This document shows, piece by piece, positions 58,352-64,000 of a stretch of 64,000 bases of DNA. The stretch is taken from assembly GCA_028688905.1 (NCBI GenBank), contig JAQTXH010000001.1, forward strand, positions 730,156 to 794,155, in the 5' to 3' direction. The notes under the pieces are model-generated. The model saw only the letters and a list, made by a program, of their open reading frames with translations, was not told where the DNA came from and searched no databases. Source of the DNA: Acidiphilium sp. (lineage in GTDB: Bacteria > Pseudomonadota > Alphaproteobacteria > Acetobacterales > Acetobacteraceae). A program made the translations under genes and the position numbers. Numbering within the stretch: position 1 is the first letter of the stretch; each line of letters opens with the position of its first letter.

Positions 58352-60358
58352 ATGTTCACCGCCGTCCTGATTGCCAATCGCGGCGAGATCGCCTGCCGGA
58401 TCATCCGCACCGCGCGTCGCATGGGGCTTCGCAGCATCGCGGTTTTTTCCGAGGCCGATCGCAACGCTGGCCATGTCGCTCTGGCCGATGAAGCCGTTTG
58501 CATCGGACCCGCGCCGGCACGCGAGAGCTATCTGGACATTGAACGCATCATCGCCGCCGCTCGGCGAACAGGTGCGCAGACCGTACATCCCGGTTATGGA
58601 TTTCTGAGTGAAAATGCGGCCTTTGCCGAAGCCTGCGCCCAGGCCGGTTTGATTTTCATCGGCCCGCCGCCGGCGGCGATCCGTGCGATGGGATCTAAAT
58701 CGGCGGCCAAGGCGCTGATGGAACAGGCTGGGGTTCCCCTAGTGCCGGGCTATCACGGCGATGAGCAGAACCCGCGCCATCTGGCCACCGCAGCGGGTCG
58801 TATCGGCTACCCGGTGCTGATCAAGGCCTCGGCCGGTGGCGGTGGCAAGGGGATGCGGATCGTGACGGGCCCTGGCGATTTCCTCAACGCGCTGGAACTG
58901 GCCAAGGGCGAGGCGCGCGCCGCTTTCGGCGACGATCATGTGCTGGTCGAGAAATATCTGATCCAGCCACGCCATATCGAGATCCAGGTGTTCGCCGACA
59001 CCCATGGCAACGTGGTGTCGCTGTTTGAGCGCGACTGTTCGATCCAGCGCCGACATCAGAAAATCATCGAGGAAGCGCCGGCCCCGTCGATCAGTGAGGT
59101 CCAGCGCCTGACCATGGGCGAAGCCGCCTGCACGGCGGCGCGCGCGATCGCTTACGTCGGCGCTGGCACGGTCGAATTCATCGCCGAGGATGGCGAATTT
59201 TATTTCATGGAAATGAACACCCGCCTGCAGGTCGAGCATCCTGTCACGGAAATGATCACCGGCCTTGATCTGGTTGAATGGCAATTCCGCGTCGCTGCCG
59301 GCGAGGCGTTGCCGCTGACCCAGAACGAGATCGAGCGCAGCGGTCACGCAATCGAGGTGCGGATTTACGCCGAAGACCCCGCGCGTGAGTTCGCGCCTTC
59401 GACCGGCACGCTCAATCATTGGCGGCTGCCTGAAGTGTCCGCCAACATCCGCATCGATTCCGGCGTGCGCCAGGGCGACGACGTCTCGATCCATTACGAC
59501 CCGATGATCGCCAAGTTGATCGCCTGGGACCACGATCGTGACGGGGCGATCAGGCACTTACGGCAAGCCCTGGCCGGTTTCGAGGTCGATGGCGTGCGGA
59601 CCAATCTTGATCTGCTGCGCCGGATCGTGGCGCATCCGGATTTTGTGGGAGCGGTGCTCGATACCGGTTTTATCTCCCGACGCGCTGAGGATTTGCTGGC
59701 GGACGTCGCGCCGCCGCCGGCTGCGGTTTTTGCAGCGACCCTTCATTGCTGGCTGCGCGACCTGCCGCGGCACGTCGACCCCTTCGACCCCTATTCGCCG
59801 TGGAACACGCGAATCGCCTGGCGATTGAACGGGTCATCCTACCAGGATGTCAGTATTTATGATGCCGATACAATTCACGCGATCCGCGTTTACCCGATCG
59901 ATGATGGGTATTTTCAAGATGGCGGGCATTTCCAATTCGACTGGAACGACCGGAAATTCGACGCCGGCATCATCCAGGCGGGACAGGATCGGCTACAGGT
60001 GACGATCGATGATGCGATCTGCCCGGTGACGGCCCTGCATCATGGCCGGGACGTCATTGCGTTCCATGCGGGTCAACGTTACGCGCTCCGCATCGTTGAT
60101 AAGTTCGAAGCCACCGGAGGCGTGGCGGGCGCTTCGGGCCGGATCACCACCGCGATGCCTGGGCGCGTTGTCGCCGTCGCGGTTGGCCCCGGCGATCGGG
60201 TTGCAGCAGGCGACCTGCTGGTGACGATAGAGGCGATGAAGGTGCAGTTCCGAATCGTTGCCCCGCGCGCGGGTGTTATCGCTACCTTGCGCTGCGGGTT
60301 GGGCGATCTGGTGGAAGACGGCGCGGAACTCGCGATATTCGAAGCCGCGCCGGGCTGA
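58352..60358 (+). CDS. mccA: Methylcrotonoyl-CoA carboxylase, biotin carboxylase/carrier (alpha) subunit
   Basis: A 668-residue protein. The biotin carboxylase part starts with VLIANRGEIACRIIRTARRMG and contains the ATP-grasp motif ASAGGGGKGMRIV and MEMNTRLQVEHPVTE. The C-terminal biotinyl domain has EAMKV in place of the usual EAMKM around the biotinylated Lys. It carboxylates biotin for MccB. A CGGAGG site precedes two adjacent ATGs (58349, 58352); the second has better spacing. Confidence 0.92.
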   Translation: MFTAVLIANRGEIACRIIRTARRMGLRSIAVFSEADRNAGHVALADEAVCIGPAPARESYLDIERIIAAARRTGAQTVHPGYGFLSENAAFAEACAQAGLIFIGPPPAAIRAMGSKSAAKALMEQAGVPLVPGYHGDEQNPRHLATAAGRIGYPVLIKASAGGGGKGMRIVTGPGDFLNALELAKGEARAAFGDDHVLVEKYLIQPRHIEIQVFADTHGNVVSLFERDCSIQRRHQKIIEEAPAPSISEVQRLTMGEAACTAARAIAYVGAGTVEFIAEDGEFYFMEMNTRLQVEHPVTEMITGLDLVEWQFRVAAGEALPLTQNEIERSGHAIEVRIYAEDPAREFAPSTGTLNHWRLPEVSANIRIDSGVRQGDDVSIHYDPMIAKLIAWDHDRDGAIRHLRQALAGFEVDGVRTNLDLLRRIVAHPDFVGAVLDTGFISRRAEDLLADVAPPPAAVFAATLHCWLRDLPRHVDPFDPYSPWNTRIAWRLNGSSYQDVSIYDADTIHAIRVYPIDDGYFQDGGHFQFDWNDRKFDAGIIQAGQDRLQVTIDDAICPVTALHHGRDVIAFHAGQRYALRIVDKFEATGGVAGASGRITTAMPGRVVAVAVGPGDRVAAGDLLVTIEAMKVQFRIVAPRAGVIATLRCGLGDLVEDGAELAIFEAAPG

Positions 60359-60518
60359 AACGCCAACTACTGGCTTGCGCGATGGCCCAGACTATGCCAC
60401 ATCGCCGTCTCCCTGCCGGGCACGTGGCATCGTGCGCGGCTATGCCCGTTTCCATGGGGGAAATTTGGTGCGCGCGCAAGCATCGCACTGGGGCCGAAGC
60501 AACCCATAGGGGGTATCA

Positions 60519-60995
60519 ATGCCGCTATATGAATGTGTGCTGATCGCACGCAGTGAAATCACGCAACAACAGGTCGATGTCATCGCTGACGACATCGCCA
60601 CCCTGCTGGAAGGCGAGGGCGGTGCGGTCAGGAAGCGGGAATACTGGGGCCTGCGCAACTTGGCGTATCGCATCAAAAAGAACCGCAAGGGCCATTACGT
60701 CCTGCTTGGGCTTGGTGCGCAGTCGGCGTCGATCAATGAAATGGAGCGCCTGCTTGGCCTGAACGAAGACGTCCTTCGGTTCATGACCCTCAGGGTTGAG
60801 GAAATCGAGGAAGCGCCGTCGGCCCCGCTGTCGCGCCGTGGCGACGACCGCGACCGCGAGCGCGGCTTTCGTGGTCCGAAACCCGCCGGGCGCTTCGATA
60901 GCGGCCGCCGCCGCGGCCCCGAAGATCGCGAAGAGTTCCGCGCCCGTGACGAGTTCCGCACCGATCGCGATGACGATCTGGTCGAGGAGGATTGA
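60519..60995 (+). CDS. rpsF: 30S ribosomal protein S6
   Basis: A 158-residue S6 with the canonical N-terminus MPLYECVLIARSEI and the RNA-binding YRIKKNRKGHYVLLG segment. The C-terminus is extended by about 45 residues rich in Arg, Asp and Gly (RRGDDRDRERGF), as in many alphaproteobacteria. First gene of rpsF-rpsR-rplI. The 160-base leader is GC-rich with several possible stems and may hold the S6:S18 autoregulatory element, which I could not resolve with confidence. Confidence 0.96.
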   Translation: MPLYECVLIARSEITQQQVDVIADDIATLLEGEGGAVRKREYWGLRNLAYRIKKNRKGHYVLLGLGAQSASINEMERLLGLNEDVLRFMTLRVEEIEEAPSAPLSRRGDDRDRERGFRGPKPAGRFDSGRRRGPEDREEFRARDEFRTDRDDDLVEED

Positions 60996-60998
60996 GCC

Positions 60999-61283
60999 AT
61001 GTCGAGCACCATTGACGAATCTGAAATCAACCCCGGTGCCCGCCGCGCCGCCGTTGGCGCGCGCCGGCCGTTCTACCGCCGCCGCAAGGCCTGCCCGTTT
61101 TCGGGTCCCGGCGCACCGAAAATTGACTACAAGGACGTGCGGCTATTGTCGCGCTTCCTGTCCGAGCGCGGCAAAATCGTGCCAAGCCGGATTACCGCCG
61201 TTTCCGCTAAAAAGCAGCGCGAACTCGCGCGCGCCATCAAGCGCGCCCGTTTTCTCGCGCTCCTGCCCTACGTGGTCGATTGA
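60999..61283 (+). CDS. rpsR: 30S ribosomal protein S18
   Basis: A 94-residue S18. The family segment [12 protein letters not shown] and [26 protein letters not shown] are intact, as is [19 protein letters not shown]. It binds next to S6 in the small subunit. It starts three bases after rpsF. The N-terminal 20 residues ([20 protein letters not shown]) form an extension. Confidence 0.97.
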   Translation: MSSTIDESEINPGARRAAVGARRPFYRRRKACPFSGPGAPKIDYKDVRLLSRFLSERGKIVPSRITAVSAKKQRELARAIKRARFLALLPYVVD

Positions 61284-61295
61284 GGAGCACGCATC

Positions 61296-61859
61296 ATGGC
61301 ACAACAAGTAGAACTGATCTTGCTCCAGCGCGTCGAAAAACTCGGCCAGATGGGCGAAGTGGTCAAAGTCAAACCCGGTTACGCCCGCAACTTCCTGCTG
61401 CCGCAGGCCAAGGCGGTGCGCGCCACCAAGAACAACCGCGAGCGCTTCGAGCGTGAGCGGGTCCAGCTTGAAGCGCAGAATCTCAAGCGCCGCGAGGAAG
61501 CCGAACGGGTCGCCGAACGGGTGCATGGCCTGTCGGTCACCCTGATCCGTCAGGCGAGCGACGCCGGTTCGCTCTACGGTTCGGTTACCGCGCGCGACAT
61601 CGCCGATGGTTGTGTTGCCGGCGGTCTGACGATCGACCGCAGCCAGGTCTTGCTCGACATTCCGATCAAAACTCTGGGTCAGACCAACGTTCGTGTCGCC
61701 CTCCACCCCGAGGTGATCATGAATGTCATTGTCAACGTGGCGCGCAGCCTCGAAGAGGCGGAAAAACAGGCACGCGGCGAGGCGATTACCCGCGATGAAG
61801 ACGAATACGAGATGGAAACCTCCGACGACGCCGAAGCAGACGCCGCCGAAACCGCCTGA
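61296..61859 (+). CDS. rplI: 50S ribosomal protein L9
   Basis: A 187-residue L9, longer than the usual 148 because of an acidic C-terminal tail ([16 protein letters not shown]). The N-terminal domain has [19 protein letters not shown] and [16 protein letters not shown], and the C-terminal domain [13 protein letters not shown]. It is the last gene of the operon and is followed by a strong terminator. Confidence 0.96.
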   Translation: MAQQVELILLQRVEKLGQMGEVVKVKPGYARNFLLPQAKAVRATKNNRERFERERVQLEAQNLKRREEAERVAERVHGLSVTLIRQASDAGSLYGSVTARDIADGCVAGGLTIDRSQVLLDIPIKTLGQTNVRVALHPEVIMNVIVNVARSLEEAEKQARGEAITRDEDEYEMETSDDAEADAAETA

Positions 61860-61881
61860 TCCGCCGATCAGCGGTGACGAC

Positions 61882-61916
61882 AAAAAGTGCCGGGATCTGA
61901 CCCGGCGCTTTTTTTT
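61882..61916 (+). terminator. Rho-independent terminator of rpsF-rpsR-rplI
   Basis: AGTGCCGGG-ATCTGA-CCCGGCGCT forms a 9-bp stem with one G-U pair, flanked by AAAA on the 5' side and followed by a run of eight T residues. A clear intrinsic terminator directly after rplI. Confidence 0.9.
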
Positions 61917-61958
61917 GTGCGAATTTTGGACAGCACCCATACCATTCGTCCCCCTTTT

Positions 61959-61987
61959 TTGCGGCCTCAAGGGTTCCTAAATATAAG
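61959..61987 (+). promoter_or_regulatory. Candidate promoter for cfa
   Basis: TATAAG (61982-61987) matches the -10 consensus at five of six positions; TTGCGG lies at 61959-61964 with a 17-base spacer. A start near 61994 would place the ATG at 62019 about 25 bases downstream. Confidence 0.4.
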
Positions 61988-62018
61988 AGGAAGTTAATTT
62001 TTCGTGACGAGGCCGAAC

Positions 62019-63248
62019 ATGCGTCCGATATTAGACAGGCTCCTCAAGCGTTTGATCGTGCTGGGCGAACTGGACGTCATCTGGCCAGACGGTACCAGCA
62101 GCCATTATGCCGGCACACTTGGTCCTGCCGCGACAATGGCTATTCACGATGATGCGACTGTGCGCCGTCTGGCCTTGTCGCCGGGCATGGCGCTTGGCGA
62201 ATCGTATATGGATGGCAAGCTCACGCCGGTCGATTGTTCGGTTTTCGATGTTCTCTCCGTAGTACTCGCCAGTGTCGAGGAAGCCGGAGACCGAATTTCC
62301 CTGCTTCGCGTTCAGGCGGCATTTAATCGCCTTGCGCGGCCTTTGGTGCAGATGAACAATGCCCGCAAGGCACGGCGTAACGTGGCGCATCATTACGATC
62401 TGAACGGCCGCCTCTACTCACTTTTTCTTGATCGTGACCGCCAGTATTCATGCGGTTATTTTCCGCGCGGTGACGAGACCATCGATGAAGCTCAAGCCGC
62501 CAAAAAACGCCATATCGCCGCGAAACTGCTGCTCGACCGGCCCGGTCTCACGGTGCTCGACATCGGTTGCGGCTGGGGGGGCATGGCGCTGACGTTGGCC
62601 CGCGATTATGGTGCCCGTGTCACCGGCATCACGCTTTCGGCGGAACAGCTTGCCGAAGCCCATGCGCGGGCGGAGGCTGAAGGTCTGGCTGACCGGGTTT
62701 CGTTCGAATTGGTGGACTATCGCGCGGTGGACCGGCAGTTCGACCGGGTTGTTTCGGTCGGCATGTTCGAACACGTCGGGTTGCCGAATTATCAGACCTA
62801 TTTCGACACGATCAAACGCTGCCTGAACCCCTGTGGCGTCGCCTTGGTCCATGCCATCGGCCGGTTCGACGGCCCCGCCGCTACCAGCCCCTGGCTCGCC
62901 AAATATATTTTCCCAGGTGGCTATTCGCCCGCCCTGTCCGAGGTGTTCGGTCCGGTGGAACACTCGGGCCTGCGCACCACCGATGTGGAAATCTGGCGTC
63001 TGCACTACGCCAAAACCCTGGCGCATTGGCGCAAGCGCTTTGCCGCCAACCGCGACACGATTGCTGCCCTTTATGACGAACGCTTCTGCCGGATGTTTGA
63101 ATTCTATCTTGCCGGTTCCGAACTCGCCTTCACCGTGCAGGACCACATGGTTTTCCAACTCCAGTTGGCCCGCCGCCAGGATGCGGTGCCGCTGAGCCGC
63201 GACTATATGTTCGAGACCGAACGCTCCGGGGCGCGGCAGACGGCGTAG
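62019..63248 (+). CDS. cfa: Cyclopropane-fatty-acyl-phospholipid synthase family protein
   Basis: A 409-residue SAM-dependent enzyme that adds a methylene bridge to double bonds of membrane phospholipid acyl chains. The SAM motif is VLDIGCGWGGMALTLARDYG; ARRNVAHHYDLNGRLYSLFL, QYSCGYFPRG and FPGGYSPALSEV match the family. The ATG at 62019 has GAGG six bases upstream; the GTG at 62004 is the alternative. In acid-tolerant bacteria such lipids harden the membrane; that ecological link is inference. Confidence 0.92.
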   Translation: MRPILDRLLKRLIVLGELDVIWPDGTSSHYAGTLGPAATMAIHDDATVRRLALSPGMALGESYMDGKLTPVDCSVFDVLSVVLASVEEAGDRISLLRVQAAFNRLARPLVQMNNARKARRNVAHHYDLNGRLYSLFLDRDRQYSCGYFPRGDETIDEAQAAKKRHIAAKLLLDRPGLTVLDIGCGWGGMALTLARDYGARVTGITLSAEQLAEAHARAEAEGLADRVSFELVDYRAVDRQFDRVVSVGMFEHVGLPNYQTYFDTIKRCLNPCGVALVHAIGRFDGPAATSPWLAKYIFPGGYSPALSEVFGPVEHSGLRTTDVEIWRLHYAKTLAHWRKRFAANRDTIAALYDERFCRMFEFYLAGSELAFTVQDHMVFQLQLARRQDAVPLSRDYMFETERSGARQTA

Positions 63249-63266
63249 GCGGGTTAGTCGCTCCGC

Positions 63267-64000
63267 TTATGCCGCCAATCGCTCGATATCCGCGCCGCAA
63301 GCCGCGAGTTTGCGCTCAACCGCCTCGTAGCCGCGGTCTAGGTGATAGACGCGGTTGACGATCGTTTCACCACGTGCGGCGAGTCCGGCCAGCACCAATG
63401 AAAATGAGGCGCGCAGATCGGTGGCCATCACCGGCGCGCCGGACAAGGTGGGTACCCCGCGCACGATAGCGGACGCGCCGTGAACGTTCACCCGCGCCCC
63501 CATACGGTTGAGTTCCGGCACGTGCATGAAACGGTTTTCAAAGATCGACTCGGTAATCATCGAAGCACCCTCGGCGACCGCCATCAGGGTCATGAACTGG
63601 GCCTGCATGTCGGTCGCAAATCCGGGGAACGGTTCGGTCATAGCGTCGGTACCGTGCAATCCGTTGCGGCGGCTGACCCGCAGACCGTCCGGCGTCTCGG
63701 TGATATCGACGCCTGCTTGCGCAAGGGTCGCGAGGACTGCGCCCAGATCAGCCGGGCGCGCGCCGCGTAGCAGTAAGGCACCGCCGGTAATCGCCGCGGC
63801 GCAGGCATAGGTGCCGGTTTCGATTCGGTCGGGAATAATCGTGTGACGGGCACCGTGCAGCGATTTAACGCCAAGGATCGCCAGCCGATCAGTGCCGATG
63901 CCGGTGATGTCGGCACCCATGGCGATCAAACAAGTGGCGAGATCGCTGATTTCAGGCTCGCGCGCGGCGTTGACCAACACGGTTTCACCCTCCGCCAAGC
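63267..64000 (-). CDS. murA: UDP-N-acetylglucosamine 1-carboxyvinyltransferase, 5' part outside window
   Basis: About 244 C-terminal residues of MurA are visible; the start lies beyond base 64000. MurA transfers enolpyruvate to UDP-GlcNAc, the first committed step of peptidoglycan synthesis. Visible family segments are [42 protein letters not shown] and [19 protein letters not shown], and the C-terminal YHLDRGYE. The catalytic cysteine loop falls in the missing part. It converges on cfa with an 18-base gap. Confidence 0.95.
   Translation of the reverse strand, partial: LAEGETVLVNAAREPEISDLATCLIAMGADITGIGTDRLAILGVKSLHGARHTIIPDRIETGTYACAAAITGGALLLRGARPADLGAVLATLAQAGVDITETPDGLRVSRRNGLHGTDAMTEPFPGFATDMQAQFMTLMAVAEGASMITESIFENRFMHVPELNRMGARVNVHGASAIVRGVPTLSGAPVMATDLRASFSLVLAGLAARGETIVNRVYHLDRGYEAVERKLAACGADIERLAA

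Overview
The window is a GC-rich bacterial chromosome segment (about 64 kb, densely coding on both strands, no gene-free stretch longer than 300 bases). Several things point to an alphaproteobacterium, most likely of the Acetobacteraceae/Rhodospirillales: the pyrB-pyrC'-plsY-dprA-topA chain, fabD-fabG-acpP-fabF-mltG, the orphan grpE next to dnaK-dnaJ, a GTTC-N7-GTTC SOS box of the alphaproteobacterial type, and 4-base ATGA overlaps throughout. This placement is inference from gene order and motifs. The first gene (membrane protein) and the last gene (murA) run off the window. No tRNA, rRNA, CRISPR array, IS element or prophage structural module was seen.

Layout. 1-7 kb: a membrane GT-C/YfhO-like protein, a GtrB-type polyprenyl-phosphate glycosyltransferase, a parS-like palindrome, then (minus strand) a GT87-like protein-tyrS-sufE, and divergent anmK. 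7-13.6 kb: minus-strand chain pyrB-pyrC'-plsY-dprA-topA; the PyrC here lacks the first pair of zinc histidines and looks like the structural, non-catalytic partner of PyrB. 13.6-15.1 kb: an S24-family, LexA-like self-cleaving repressor divergent from a small unknown gene that has an SOS box in front of it, followed by a second small gene. 15.1-17.9 kb: davA-davB, the lysine to 5-aminovalerate route, plus a tiny lipoprotein. 17.9-25.4 kb: YmdB-type phosphodiesterase, cytochrome b561, recG with a frame-broken coupled gene, sdhE and mfd.

25.5-33.6 kb: secreted DUF4168 protein, YbjQ-family protein, N-formylglutamate amidohydrolase-like enzyme, thrB-rnhA, a lipoprotein, a methyltransferase, a pteridine-reductase-like SDR, a coiled-coil protein and a two-domain GT4 glycosyltransferase. 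33.6-37.6 kb: grpE, dnaK, dnaJ, with a likely heat-shock promoter and leader hairpin before dnaK. 37.7-43.4 kb: glycine-zipper lipoprotein, TonB-like protein, secreted Met-rich protein, guaB-rsmB and a GNAT acetyltransferase. 43.4-47.8 kb: the fatty-acid synthesis block fabD-fabG-acpP-fabF-mltG.

47.9-55.7 kb is a surface-polysaccharide island: export lipoprotein, Wzz/BY-kinase fusion, polytopic membrane protein with a 15-bp minisatellite, acyltransferase, GT2 and a probable outer-membrane barrel. 55.9-60.4 kb encodes part of leucine degradation (both methylcrotonyl-CoA carboxylase subunits and methylglutaconyl-CoA hydratase). 60.5-61.9 kb is rpsF-rpsR-rplI with a clear terminator, followed by cfa and the 3' part of murA. 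The most promising little-described items are the SOS-box/S24-repressor small-gene module, the polysaccharide island, the recG-coupled broken gene, the parS-like site, and a dispersed palindromic repeat that supplies the C-terminal codons of rsmB.
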